This document shows positions 37,862-46,340 of a stretch of 64,000 nucleotides of DNA, in pieces. The position numbers and the translations under genes were made by a program. The notes under the pieces are model-generated. The model worked only from the letters and a program-made list of their open reading frames with translations, searched no databases and was not told the origin of the DNA. The stretch lies in the NCBI RefSeq assembly GCF_001517085.1, contig NZ_LRAC01000120.1, positions 1 to 64,000 on the forward strand. Direction: 5' to 3'. The DNA is from Paenibacillus sp. DMB5. Its GTDB lineage: Bacteria; Bacillota; Bacilli; Paenibacillales; Paenibacillaceae. Numbering within the stretch: the first letter of the stretch is position 1; every line of letters begins with the position of its first letter.

Positions 37862-38221
37862 TTAAGCCGTTACAGCTCCTGCCATTTCCCGACAAGCTTT
37901 TGCACATTCGCGGCAGAACTTTGCGCAGTCCTGGCAATGCGCATCCTTAAAGGTTTCGCAATCTTTGGCGCATGCTTCGCAAATAAGTGCGCACAGCTCG
38001 CAGTTTGCTTTCGCAAACATGCTGTCTCTGCTCATGAATTGAACGGCCTGAAGGCAGATTTCCGCGCAGTCATTCAGCATTTTAATCATCGAGGTTCTGG
38101 CTTGCACATCAGACTCTCGAAGGCAAGCTGCAAAGCACTCTTCACAAGCTTGAGCGCATTTTACACAAGCTTCAATACAGTTGTCGTAATGTTTTGGAGT
38201 TACCGAGTTGGAAATGATCAT
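37862..38221 (-). CDS. Csp-type four-helix-bundle copper-binding protein, copy 2
   Basis: 119 aa, close to the protein at 526-876 along its whole length, with all the Cys pairs kept (CIEACVKCAQACEECFAAC, CELCALICEACAKDC, CQDCAKFCRECAKAC). No signal peptide, so probably cytosolic Cu(I) storage. Unlike copy 1 it is not beside cop genes, but shares this half of the window with other duplicates (ClC fragment, methionine-repeat gene). Confidence 0.85.
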   Translation of the reverse strand: MIISNSVTPKHYDNCIEACVKCAQACEECFAACLRESDVQARTSMIKMLNDCAEICLQAVQFMSRDSMFAKANCELCALICEACAKDCETFKDAHCQDCAKFCRECAKACREMAGAVTA

Positions 38222-38386
38222 TTATTTACTTCCCCGTTCACTTATTAATTCCTTAAGCACGCTTATTATTCGATAAGAAAGCCCGATTTATCAACGTGAT
38301 TGAGGACCATTATTTTACAGTCTTACGGTATAATTCTGCAGGCATGGAGAAATGTTAAGAATAACAACATCTATGGGGGGATTTTA

Positions 38387-39085
38387 ATGAGTGCTTTTGA
38401 TATTATTATCCGGTCAGCACTTGTGTTTATTATCTTGCTTGTGTGGGCACGAATCCTTGGGCGAAAGCTGGTCTCTCAAATGAAGTTTTTTGATTTTGTT
38501 GCTGGCGTAACGATTGGCTCAATGGGGGGAAGCTTAATTTTCAGTAAAAATATAGGCTTGGGCAATGGGATTTCCGCTTTAAGCGTGTTTTGTTTGCTGG
38601 CACTTGTCTCCGGTTTTTTATCATTAAGGAGCTTCTCTTTAAGGAGAGTCATCGATTCGGGACCCGTGATCCTCATGAGACAAGGCCAGATCCTTGACCA
38701 AGAGATGTCGAAACTCCGGATGACCTATAATGATTTGTTGATGCTGCTGCGAAAGAAAGATGTGTTTTATCCTGACGAAGTGGAGCTCGCCGTCTTTGAA
38801 ACCGATGGAACACTTTCTGTCCAACGTAAAACAGATGCTATGCCGGTTTCAAAGCTGGATTTGAACATCTCCCAGAAGACCAGGGGTGTTCCCAGCACAT
38901 TTATTATGGACGGGGAGATCCTGCAGGAGGGGTTGGATGCGATTGAGAAAGACATCAACTGGGTATCGGAACTCCTGAACAACAGGAACATAAAAAGTAT
39001 AGAGGAGGTGACTTTGGCCCAAATCGATCAGGCGGGTACCGTATACCTGGATACGAGAAAGGATCAGACAGGTACGTTGCATTAA
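38387..39085 (+). CDS. YetF/DUF421 membrane protein
   Basis: 232 aa from ATG 38387 (GGGGGG upstream). Three N-terminal helices precede the conserved segment FFDFVAGVTIGSMGG and a cytosolic alpha/beta domain (GPVILMRQGQILDQEMSKLRM, then ELAVFETDGTLSV). YetF-type proteins are spore or vegetative membrane proteins of unclear function. An unusual C-terminal extension of about 50 residues follows the core. It stands just before a c-di-AMP riboswitch and has no visible terminator of its own. Confidence 0.85.
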   Translation: MSAFDIIIRSALVFIILLVWARILGRKLVSQMKFFDFVAGVTIGSMGGSLIFSKNIGLGNGISALSVFCLLALVSGFLSLRSFSLRRVIDSGPVILMRQGQILDQEMSKLRMTYNDLLMLLRKKDVFYPDEVELAVFETDGTLSVQRKTDAMPVSKLDLNISQKTRGVPSTFIMDGEILQEGLDAIEKDINWVSELLNNRNIKSIEEVTLAQIDQAGTVYLDTRKDQTGTLH

Positions 39086-39122
39086 GTAACCTTTAGTCAC
39101 TCAAGCAGGCCCAATAATATTT

Positions 39123-39152
39123 TTGACTCTCATAAAAAATTTGGGTTATACT
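39123..39152 (+). promoter_or_regulatory. Promoter of the kamA riboswitch
   Basis: TTGACT (39123) and TATACT (39147) with an 18-base spacer stand directly ahead of the riboswitch. Confidence 0.65.
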
Positions 39153-39158
39153 GGAACT

Positions 39159-39335
39159 ACGCTTAGTTTTCAACCAATTGTTGAAAAGCGGGGGAACCAG
39201 TTTTTTTGGGGCGAATCATTTTCCTTTGGGAATGTAGGGTACCATCTTACCCGAGTCCGTCAGCTAACCTCGTCAGCAGTGGATGGGTCTGTTTTATGCT
39301 GGAATACCAGAGACCCTTACAGGGGTCTCTTTTTT
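39159..39335 (+). ncRNA. c-di-AMP (ydaO-type) riboswitch of the kamA-like gene
   Basis: It has all the conserved blocks: CGCTTAGT, GCGGGGGAACC, TTGGGGCGAAT, ACCCGAGTCCGTCAGCTAAC and CTCGTCAGC. A terminator (AGACCC/GGGTCT, then T6) at 39311-39335 is followed 80 bp later by the gene start. High c-di-AMP should terminate transcription, and low c-di-AMP should allow the aminomutase-like gene to be made. Confidence 0.93.
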
Positions 39336-39414
39336 CATCCTCTGGTTTGACGGTTGCAGTCGCCACTGCATGGTTCTCCCTCAAGCAAATCTCTGAATAA
39401 AAGGAGTGTTTGAG

Positions 39415-40530
39415 GTGCAAAAAGTGAAGTACATAACAGATATCAAGAAAATGGATAGGTTGACCGATTCCGAAAAAAATGAGTTGCGAGAGATTTCAAA
39501 TACTTTTGCTTTCCGGGTGAATGATTATTATCTCTCTTTAATCGACTGGAATAACCCGGATGACCCCCTTCGGAAGCTGGTCATCCCCAGTAAAAACGAA
39601 CTTCAGGAATACGGCCGCTGGGATGCTTCGGACGAAGAGGATAATTATGTAGTTCCCGGATGCCAACACAAGTACTCAACAACCGCTCTGATATTGGTTT
39701 CAGAAGTCTGCGGAGCATACTGCCGGTATTGTTTCCGAAAACGCTTGTTCCGTAATGATGTGAGTGAAGCTGCGGCTGATCTCTCCCCCGCATTCGATTA
39801 TATTTCTGCCCATACCGAAATCAATAACGTCCTGTTGACGGGCGGCGACAGTCTTATCCTCTCGACAACAAAACTTACAGCGATTATTGAACGTCTAAGG
39901 AGTATCGAGCATGTCAAAGTGATTCGACTGGGCTCCAAAATGCCTGTATTTAACCCCATGCGCATCTACGAAGATGAAGAGTTGCTGAAGTTAATTCGCC
40001 TATATTCGACTGAAGAGAAGCGTATTTATATAATGGCTCATATTAATCACCCTAAAGAAATCACTGCCGAAGCTCAAAGAGGGTTTAAGGCGCTTCATGA
40101 TGCCGGTGCCATTGTCGTCAATCAAACCCCCATCTTAAAAGGCATTAACGATGACCCCGCCGTGCTAGGCGAACTTTTAAACCGACTCTCCTGGGCAGGA
40201 GTCACTCCGTATTATTTCTTTGTGAATCGTCCGGTTGCCGGTAACCGGGACTTTACCCTCCCTCTTGAACAAGTTTACAACATCGTTGAAGAAGCTAAAG
40301 CGAGAACCTCCGGGTTAGGTAAAAGAGTTCGCTTGTCAATGAGCCATGCGACTGGCAAAATTGAAATACTTGCGATACAGGACGGAAAAGCCTACTTAAA
40401 GTACCATCAGTCAAAATACAATGAATATGGCAGATTTATGATAATGGATTGTCCAAAAGACGCCGAATGGTTCGATGATCTTCCAGGAGGCGAAGAAATC
40501 CTGGCTCGACGCAAATCACTTATCCATTAA
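39415..40530 (+). CDS. KamA-family radical SAM protein (lysine 2,3-aminomutase-like)
   Basis: About 371 aa from GTG 39415 (AAAAGGAG, 8 bases; GTG 39406 is too close). The iron-sulfur cluster motif is CGAYCRYCFRKRLF. NNVLLTGGDSLILS is the SAM-binding region, and a C-terminal Lys in SHATGKIEILA is the likely PLP-binding residue. Relatives convert L-lysine to beta-lysine, which some microbes acetylate into a compatible solute. It is shorter than classical KamA (about 416 aa), so substrate specificity is not certain. No acetyltransferase partner (AblB) is seen. It is controlled by the c-di-AMP riboswitch upstream. Confidence 0.88.
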   Translation: MQKVKYITDIKKMDRLTDSEKNELREISNTFAFRVNDYYLSLIDWNNPDDPLRKLVIPSKNELQEYGRWDASDEEDNYVVPGCQHKYSTTALILVSEVCGAYCRYCFRKRLFRNDVSEAAADLSPAFDYISAHTEINNVLLTGGDSLILSTTKLTAIIERLRSIEHVKVIRLGSKMPVFNPMRIYEDEELLKLIRLYSTEEKRIYIMAHINHPKEITAEAQRGFKALHDAGAIVVNQTPILKGINDDPAVLGELLNRLSWAGVTPYYFFVNRPVAGNRDFTLPLEQVYNIVEEAKARTSGLGKRVRLSMSHATGKIEILAIQDGKAYLKYHQSKYNEYGRFMIMDCPKDAEWFDDLPGGEEILARRKSLIH

Positions 40531-40600
40531 TTGCTTTAGCCCTCTAGAAATTTTGTTCATTAGCAGACAGTTTGTTCGAATTAAGTAGTCTTACAAAAAT

Positions 40601-40639
40601 AAGACATCGAAACCGATATCTAAACGGTTTCGATGTCTT
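40601..40639 (-). terminator. Terminator of the DUF1259 gene
   Basis: AAGACATCGAAACCG and its exact complement form a 15-bp stem, followed on the minus strand by TATTTTT. It lies between two convergent genes. Confidence 0.75.
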
Positions 40640-40727
40640 CTAACCAACCTTTTGTGTGAAGCCCCGAGTCTAGCAAGTTAATCATCTATACGGGTTAAGA
40701 AGGATGTTAGCCTTCGTAAGGCTCCAA

Positions 40728-41129
40728 TTATTTTAATAACTTATACGCTTCTGACACTTTTCTGGCAAAGTAAAGTGGATCTTCAACAGAAGCATAATGC
40801 GCATATATTAAATGAGGGTTGTCCATTAACCAATGGTTGTGCAGAGCCGACAGCAAAATGCCATTCCGTTGTAAATGCCAAGTAAATGGAAATACTTCTT
40901 CTTGAAAAAGTGCTGTTTCGCCTAAGTTTAGGGTCTTGCCTTCAGAATCGATTGATTCAAATGACCACATGGAATGAAGAGTAAGTCCGGATTGACTTGG
41001 TCTTCCCAAGATACTGACTCTATTGTGATGATTGCGACCTCTATTCACCATACATACTCCATGCTCCACCTTATGTTCACCGCCAAGAATTTGTGCAAAT
41101 TGGCGGCACAGCCCACTGATATCCTGCAT
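40728..41129 (-). CDS. DUF1259 (LppY/LpqO-like) protein
   Basis: About 133 aa from ATG 41129 (AGGAGG seven bases upstream). It has the DUF1259 hallmark ALHNHWLMDNPHLIYAHYAS near the C-terminus and FPFTWHLQRNGILLSALH before it. Only one DUF1259 unit is present, while many relatives have two and a signal peptide. Function unknown. The conserved His residues suggest metal binding. It is convergent with the KamA-like gene. Confidence 0.85.
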   Translation of the reverse strand: MQDISGLCRQFAQILGGEHKVEHGVCMVNRGRNHHNRVSILGRPSQSGLTLHSMWSFESIDSEGKTLNLGETALFQEEVFPFTWHLQRNGILLSALHNHWLMDNPHLIYAHYASVEDPLYFARKVSEAYKLLK

Positions 41130-41314
41130 ACCCGGTCCTCCTTTTGCCCTTTGTTTAAGATTATGCATTAACGAAAGGCCTTATGTTTGGAGGTGCGGGG
41201 GATAAACGTGTTATTAAGAAGGATTAGGTGATGGTGTCACGGATTCCTGACTAACGTTTGATTTCTTATGGGCTCCCCTCCTGTAGTTGCCATAAACTAG
41301 ACGTTCTAGTCCGT

Positions 41315-41488
41315 TTACAATTGGTCACGAAGGATGCTTTTCATCCGGAAATATTCTTCTTCCGTGATTTCTCCTCTTGCAAACCGCTCATCCAAAATCC
41401 GCTCCGGATTATTATCGTTATACCGGGTATTCCAGTTTCCCTCTCCCCCAATCAACAAGGTGTCAGAACCGCTATTGAGGATGAATTA
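41315..41488 (-). pseudogene. SHOCT-domain C-terminal remnant
   Basis: Minus-strand sequence reads ERILDERFARGEITEEEYFR followed by MKSILRDQL and stop, a full SHOCT domain. Upstream the frame (GGEGNWNTRYND) runs into a stop near 41488 without a good start. A related relic lies at 13829-13990. SHOCT modules usually sit at the C-terminus of small membrane proteins. Confidence 0.55.
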
Positions 41489-41546
41489 GAATCGGCTGAT
41501 GGTTATGATTTTCGTAGCAGTTCAAGATTTTAGTTCATAAAAGCTA

Positions 41547-41852
41547 TTAAATACTTACGCTATGCCCGGGGATATCTGTCTTATGGTTACGCTGCATCAT
41601 TTCGTCCATTGTGGTACCTTCCATCATGTTCAACATATCTGAGTCTGTCATCATTTCCCTCATACCATTATCATTCATTTTTTCGCTCATGTTGGCCTTA
41701 TGGTGAAAATCCTTCTCCTGCTTCGATACCTCGTGCTTGGAAGAAACGACACCTTTGGATATCTCGGAATCAATTCCAGCCGCGTATACTGCGGAACCGA
41801 TTCCCAAGGTTAATATAAAAGCGCCCACGCCAGTTAATAATTTCGCGTTCAT
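41547..41852 (-). CDS. Exported methionine-repeat protein, copy 2
   Basis: 101 aa with the same signal peptide (MNAKLLTGVGAFILTLGIG, AVYA) as the gene at 7542 and the same AGGAGGCG ribosome site. The mature part has His residues (DFHHKANM) and three Met-rich repeats (MREMM, MLNMM, MDEMM), ending PGHSVSI. It has fewer repeats than copy 1 and an intact frame. Probably an extracytoplasmic Cu/Ag-binding protein, by composition only. Confidence 0.75.
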   Translation of the reverse strand: MNAKLLTGVGAFILTLGIGSAVYAAGIDSEISKGVVSSKHEVSKQEKDFHHKANMSEKMNDNGMREMMTDSDMLNMMEGTTMDEMMQRNHKTDIPGHSVSI

Positions 41853-41869
41853 TTCTTTTCGCCTCCTGT

Positions 41870-42120
41870 AACCTCATAGTACAAGAGATCCTTGTGGAAT
41901 TGATGAAGCATTTATGGGCTTTATATGGAGAATACAATTCAATCCAATCTCATCTTACTGTTTGTGGGTACAGAACATGCTTTACAAGAAGCTTGTCGCC
42001 AAGAACTTACATTACGGACAGAAGGAGGGTTAAAATCATTCGAAGGGTTTGCAGTCGTTTTTTATATCTGTATTTTTGTCTGGTCGTTCGGTTATCATTC
42101 TCCTGCGATTTATAGAGTCA
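41870..42120 (+). pseudogene. Decayed copy of the glycine-zipper gene 5' end and its promoter region
   Basis: It matches 8000-8260: the shared region between the divergent genes, the GGAGGGTTAAA site, then AGTCGTTTTTTATATCTGTA and TTTTTGTCTGGTCGTT, the first helix of the 197 aa membrane protein. The reading frame is lost and homology ends near 42120 against a dispersed repeat. Confidence 0.75.
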
Positions 42121-42161
42121 CCAAGTTTGTACCCTGCTTCTACTTCTATTTAGACATTCAT

Positions 42162-42320
42162 CAAATCGGCAATAGTACCATGTTCTTGTCCATTTTCGGC
42201 AATGGGATCAAGTTCTTGTCCTGAGCAAAGGACAAGATATTCATCCATAAACAGAAAACCCGCGCTGGGCGCGGGCTCTTATGGGACTATGTTCTTGTCT
42301 TCCGACAAGAACTTAGACCC
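42162..42320. repeat. Dispersed palindromic repeat, copy 2
   Basis: The longest copy. It has GGGATCAAGTTCTTGTCC, a GGACAAG inverted partner, a CCCGCGCTGGGCGCGGG hairpin and GGGACTATGTTCTTGTC. Apart from a terminator at 42352-42378 nothing else is seen between 42120 and 42455. Confidence 0.7.
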
Positions 42321-42351
42321 TTTGCCGGCAAATCCCCTGTTTGGCCATAAA

Positions 42352-42378
42352 AAAACAACTCGTTAGGAGTTGTTTTAA
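42352..42378 (-). terminator. Terminator of the TetR unit
   Basis: AACAACTC pairs with GAGTTGTT around a short loop. Read on the minus strand it is followed by seven T residues. Confidence 0.75.
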
Positions 42379-42454
42379 TAATCATGCTTCTTAATGGTTT
42401 GTCTTGCTTGTGCTCATCACGTGAACTAAATCTGACCTGCGTTATAGGAGCATT

Positions 42455-42694
42455 TCAGCCTTTGTGTTTATCATTTTTGTTCAACGGTTTCGTTATAGAG
42501 ACCAGCACAAGTCCAATGAGCAATACAATTGCCCAAACACTAAAAGAAATCCAGCCATTCTCCACTCCGGGGAATCGATAGATCAACTCTTTGCCAAATA
42601 ATAAGCGGATTAACGGCTGTAAGACTGTTGCAAGACCGATTAGACTCAAAACAATTCCGGTCATTTGCAATGCGTCATTTTGAAGCTTCTTCAT
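42455..42694 (-). CDS. Small two-helix membrane protein after tetR
   Basis: About 79 aa (ATG 42694, with another ATG at 42703). Two hydrophobic segments (GIVLSLIGLATVLQPLI and SVWAIVLLIGLVLVSI) and a charged tail. It overlaps the end of the tetR gene by about 20 bases, so translation is probably coupled. Function unknown. Confidence 0.6.
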   Translation of the reverse strand: MKKLQNDALQMTGIVLSLIGLATVLQPLIRLLFGKELIYRFPGVENGWISFSVWAIVLLIGLVLVSITKPLNKNDKHKG

Positions 42695-43271
42695 TATCAT
42701 CACACCTCGTAGCTAAAATAAATGAATTAACGGTTTCCTCAATGGTGCGGTTGATATCCGGAATTCCACCTTTTGCTATTCGACCACTCAAAGTGTCGAT
42801 CGCACTTCTTACCAGCACAGCCATTAATTCAGGCTGGAAGGCTCTAAAGCTTTTTTCTTCCTTTTGTCCGTACTCAAAAATCTCAATAAGAGGCTGGAGA
42901 ATCTGATCATCTTGATCCGCGAACACTAGCCTCCCCTCTTTATCTCTATGGTTTCCTATGATCTGGCTTATCGCCAAAGTCCGAATTGGATTGTTCACAA
43001 CGAAGTTTAAGTTAGTCTTGATATATGAAGCCAGGGCTTCAGGCGCCGATCGATCCAAGACCATATGAGCCTCCATGTACTCGGCTGCATCTAGGAAGTA
43101 ATGTTGCACTATCTCATTGATAATCAAATCCTTCTGGGGAAAATGGTAAGTCACCACTCCCTTGCTAATTTTCAAACGTTCGGCAATCTGTCCAAGCGAA
43201 AAGCTAGCATAACCTATTTGGGCAAGCAATTCCTCCGAAGCAAGTAATACAGTGTCCCTGGTCTTACGCAT
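42675..43271 (-). CDS. TetR/AcrR-family regulator
   Basis: About 198 aa. The N-terminal helix-turn-helix reads FSLGQIAERLKISKGVVTYHF, followed by an all-helical ligand domain. Two near-identical dyads lie 40-90 bp upstream and are probably its own operators. The overlapping small membrane protein gene would be co-regulated. The inducer is unknown. Confidence 0.9.
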   Translation of the reverse strand: MRKTRDTVLLASEELLAQIGYASFSLGQIAERLKISKGVVTYHFPQKDLIINEIVQHYFLDAAEYMEAHMVLDRSAPEALASYIKTNLNFVVNNPIRTLAISQIIGNHRDKEGRLVFADQDDQILQPLIEIFEYGQKEEKSFRAFQPELMAVLVRSAIDTLSGRIAKGGIPDINRTIEETVNSFILATRCDDNEEASK

Positions 43272-43314
43272 CCAATTCACATCACTTTGCCTGTTTATAA
43301 TTTATAACTTAAAT

Positions 43315-43364
43315 TTAGCACGATCGAGCTAATTATTCAAGATATATTAGTACGATCGTGCTAA
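43315..43364. promoter_or_regulatory. Paired TetR operators
   Basis: TTAGCACGATCGAGCTAA (43315-43332) and TTAGTACGATCGTGCTAA (43347-43364) are imperfect or near-perfect 18-base dyads with centres 32 bases apart, on the same DNA face. They precede the tetR gene. Confidence 0.75.
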
Positions 43365-43394
43365 TGTAATAATCGACCACCAATTCCGGCTGAT

Positions 43395-43470
43395 TGTCCT
43401 GAGCAAAGGACAAGAACTTGATCCCTTAAAAAAGAAAACCCGCGCTGGGCGCGGACTCAAATGGGGACCT
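43395..43470. repeat. Dispersed palindromic repeat, copy 3
   Basis: It contains TGTCCTGAGCAAAGGACA, AGAACTTGATCCC and a CGCGCTGGGCGCG hairpin, as in copies 1 and 2, but lacks the left arm. Confidence 0.65.
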
Positions 43471-43507
43471 AATGAAACGGTCAGCAGGAATCCTTTATCG
43501 AAATGGG

Positions 43508-44128
43508 TTACCTTTGTGCTACCGGAAACAACTTCTTATAAATGATATAAATCGCGCCTAAAAAAATGCAATAAAATATTATAACAGGCAGCCAATAAGT
43601 CGATTCTGAAACTACAGACAGCCCCATATAAGCAAAGACAAACATCGTAGGAACCTTTCCTAAGATTGTAGCAACTATAAATGTTTTGAATGGAAGCTTA
43701 TACAGTCCTGCATATCCGTTAATAACGGCAGCCGGAACAAAAGGCAGCATCCTTCCAATCAGTACAAATAAAAATGCTCGATTACGAATCTGTGTATGCA
43801 AATAATTAAACTTGCTTATAGAAGAATTAGTCTGGATTCGTCCCTTCCCGGTGATGAAAATCAGGTAGGTCATAATGGCTGCAATTGTCGAGGCAACCAC
43901 ACTCATGGCCCCTCCTGCCCATAATCCGAACTTAATTCCCAATATACCAGACACAATAGCGTAAGGAATTATAGGAACCATGCCGATCATTGAAGCTACA
44001 GCCAGTATAGCTGGCCAGTTATCTGTATGCATAGCTTCCATCAGCTGTATCAGATCTTTCCTCCAAAGGATAACGATCATCAGGATCATTAAATAAAAAA
44101 TACCGCCTGAAATTTTCTGGATTTTCAT
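43508..44128 (-). CDS. TVP38/TMEM64 family membrane protein
   Basis: 206 aa with about five helices and the SNARE-associated (DedA-like) core: MVPIIPYAIVSGILGIKFGL then GRMLPFVPAAVINGYAGLYK. Such proteins are lipid scramblase-like or transport proteins of unclear substrate in bacteria. The ribosome site is weak. It stands alone. Confidence 0.85.
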   Translation of the reverse strand: MKIQKISGGIFYLMILMIVILWRKDLIQLMEAMHTDNWPAILAVASMIGMVPIIPYAIVSGILGIKFGLWAGGAMSVVASTIAAIMTYLIFITGKGRIQTNSSISKFNYLHTQIRNRAFLFVLIGRMLPFVPAAVINGYAGLYKLPFKTFIVATILGKVPTMFVFAYMGLSVVSESTYWLPVIIFYCIFLGAIYIIYKKLFPVAQR

Positions 44129-44256
44129 AAGCTGTTGTGCTCAACCTTCCGCAGTATTTCAAATATTTGGAGCGTTGTTCTACAGTGTAGTTTAGCATTT
44201 GGATACGGGGGTTTCAATTTTCGAATCATTATGATTAGGAAGATTAACTTGCATCA

Positions 44257-44292
44257 CTATACCGATCGTATATACTAATACAAACGGTATAG
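44257..44292. promoter_or_regulatory. Inverted repeat before the DUF1348-tetR operon
   Basis: CTATACCG (44257-44264) and CGGTATAG (44285-44292) flank the promoter region just ahead of the ribosome site, a likely operator for the TetR protein encoded second in the operon. Confidence 0.55.
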
Positions 44293-44308
44293 AAAGTGAG
44301 GAAATGTA

Positions 44309-44770
44309 ATGACTAATTTAACTCCCCCATTCACTCGTGAAACGGCAATTCAAAAAACCCGTATGGCAGAAGACAGCTGGAATAGTCGAGACCCCCAGCG
44401 CGTCTCACTTGTATATACTGAGGATTGTTATTGGAGAAATCGGAGTGAATTCATAACAGGCCGTCAAGAAATTGTCTCTTTACTAACTAGGAAATGGGCC
44501 AAAGAGCTTGACTACCGGCTTATCAAGGAACTTTGGTCATTTACGGATAACCGTATTGCTGTAAGATTCGCATATGAATGGCATGACGATAGCGGCAATT
44601 GGTTCAGATCTTATGGGAACGAGAATTGGGAATTCGCTGATGACGGCTTGATGAAACGCAGATTTGCTTCGATTAATGACATGCCGATTAAAGAAGAGGA
44701 ACGTAAATTTCATTGGCCTCTCGGCACGCGTCCCGCTGATCATCCTAGCCTAAGTGAGTTAAACCTATGA
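44309..44770 (+). CDS. DUF1348 / NTF2-like protein
   Basis: 153 aa of the SnoaL/NTF2-like fold, DUF1348 group: [38 protein letters not shown] and [19 protein letters not shown] are characteristic. Catalytic role unknown. GTGAGG precedes the ATG. Its stop overlaps the next start (ATGA), so it is coupled to the TetR gene and likely to be its regulated target. Confidence 0.88.
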   Translation: MTNLTPPFTRETAIQKTRMAEDSWNSRDPQRVSLVYTEDCYWRNRSEFITGRQEIVSLLTRKWAKELDYRLIKELWSFTDNRIAVRFAYEWHDDSGNWFRSYGNENWEFADDGLMKRRFASINDMPIKEEERKFHWPLGTRPADHPSLSELNL

Positions 44771-45333
44771 CTCGTACCGTTTTTGAAAAATCTGACGTAA
44801 CTTCTCTCGTTACTGAGGTATTTCGTGAGCTGGGTTATGAGGGTGCGTCCATGAGTAAAATAACAGCCCGAACAGGTCTATCTAAAGGAAGCTTATATCA
44901 TTTCTTCCCCGGAGGAAAAGATCAGATGGCCGCTGAAATTCTAGCTCATATTGATCAATGGTTTATCAGTAACATTTTTGAACCGCTCGAAAAGCATGAA
45001 CCCCGGGCAGCCATCGATAATATGTGGCAAGAGGTCGATACTTATTTTCAGTCTGGTCAGCGTATCTGTCTTATTGGTGCATTTGCTTTAGACGAAACCA
45101 GGGATCGATTTGCTACGGTTATTCGGCAGTATTTTGTAAGATGGATTGAAGCATTAAGTGCGGCACTAGTTCGAACAGGCATCTCCCAAGAAGCTGCTGA
45201 CCAAGTTTCAGAGGAAACGATTGCTGGTATTCAGGGGGGATTAATTCTGAGCAGAGCACTTAATGATGAATCCTTTTTTGAACGTACGTTGGCAAACCTG
45301 GCACAGCGAATCTCAAAAACGATAGCGGATTAG
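44767..45333 (+). CDS. TetR-family regulator
   Basis: 188 aa. The DNA-binding region is [20 protein letters not shown] followed by PGGKDQMA, as in YxaF/LmrA-type regulators. The C-terminal helices bind an unknown ligand. The four-base overlap with the DUF1348 gene and the inverted repeat before that gene suggest autoregulation. Confidence 0.9.
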   Translation: MTRTVFEKSDVTSLVTEVFRELGYEGASMSKITARTGLSKGSLYHFFPGGKDQMAAEILAHIDQWFISNIFEPLEKHEPRAAIDNMWQEVDTYFQSGQRICLIGAFALDETRDRFATVIRQYFVRWIEALSAALVRTGISQEAADQVSEETIAGIQGGLILSRALNDESFFERTLANLAQRISKTIAD

Positions 45334-45393
45334 CAGTAGTAATATTCTGATCTATTCAACGTTCGTCAGTGACTTTAAGGGAGGTTCACAATA

Positions 45394-45864
45394 ATGAGTA
45401 ATTTTGTCGTGGATCAATTGGGATTTGTTCGCCGTCAGACAGTTGATTATGTGCGGAGCATAAGTGATTTTGATGCGGAAATCATTCCGGCAGGATTGAA
45501 AAACAATATGATATGGAATCTAGGCCACATGTATGTTGTATTTGAGAAGTTTGCTTTTCAGCTTACCGGGGAAGAAACGAAATATCCTGCTAATTTTAAC
45601 ACGATGTTTAATCCGGGAACTAAACCTTCCGACTGGGATATAAAGCCTCCAACGAAGTCTCAAATCATTAATTTGTTAACCGAACAAATGGATAGGGTTG
45701 AATCGGTGCTTTCAAGTAAATTGAAAGAGGAAATCAATCCCCACTACAAGTCGTCTACAGGATTTACCTACACAACGGTAGAACAGTTACTGGGTTTTCT
45801 AATTTACCATGAAGCCATGCACTTTGCGACGATTAAGAATATCAAGAGCATAGTTAACAGTTAG
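45394..45864 (+). CDS. DinB-family protein
   Basis: 156 aa four-helix bundle with the three His of DinB metal sites: NLGHM in helix 2 and YHEAMHFATI in the last helix. Relatives include bacillithiol-dependent transferases. AGGGAGG precedes the ATG. Probably its own unit. Reaction unknown. Confidence 0.88.
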   Translation: MSNFVVDQLGFVRRQTVDYVRSISDFDAEIIPAGLKNNMIWNLGHMYVVFEKFAFQLTGEETKYPANFNTMFNPGTKPSDWDIKPPTKSQIINLLTEQMDRVESVLSSKLKEEINPHYKSSTGFTYTTVEQLLGFLIYHEAMHFATIKNIKSIVNS

Positions 45865-45904
45865 GATTAGCAAGGGGTTCTCTTTTCTTCTTCAATTAAA
45901 TTGA

Positions 45905-46264
45905 GACAAACAACAAGCTTACGAATTTGTTTCTATTGAAGATTTGGTTCCCCAAGATCACTTACTTCGCAAAGTAGATAGCGCCAGCAAGAACGTTTTG
46001 GATTTGAAGTAGAAGCCATTGCACTAGATTCAGGGTATTAACAACGCCGATTTGCCACGTTCAGCAGGACCGAAAGATCTTTGCCGTTATTGCTCACCGG
46101 AGATTTCATTCCAAGCAAGGGCTGTTCCCGAAATGGAAGGTTACTTTTGACGCTGGATCGCTGGGAAAAACGGGGGTGACCCCTCGTTTTCCCGTTCGCG
46201 GGCCGTCAGTGAAATGCAAAAGAAACCCAAGGTCTTTTTATGACCTGGGTTTCTCGACAATCTG
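45905..46264 (+). mobile_element. IS1182-family remnant with internal deletion
   Basis: Pieces of a transposase in shifting frames: YEFVSIEDLVPQDHLLRKVD (N-terminus), then FGFEVEAIALDSGY (second catalytic block) and GLFPKWKVTFDAG. Most of the middle is missing. The right end carries a hairpin and TTTCTCGACAATCTGA, shared with the window start. Confidence 0.75.
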
Positions 46265-46313
46265 ACCCGCGCTCAGCGCGGGTTCTAATGAAACATGTTC
46301 TTGTCCGATGACA
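46264..46313. repeat. Dispersed palindromic repeat, copy 4
   Basis: CCCGCGCTCAGCGCGGG hairpin followed by TTCTAATGAAACATGTTCTT, abutting the IS1182 end. The IS may have entered an older repeat. Confidence 0.6.
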
Positions 46314-46340
46314 AAATAAAATGAAGTGGATAATAGTAAT

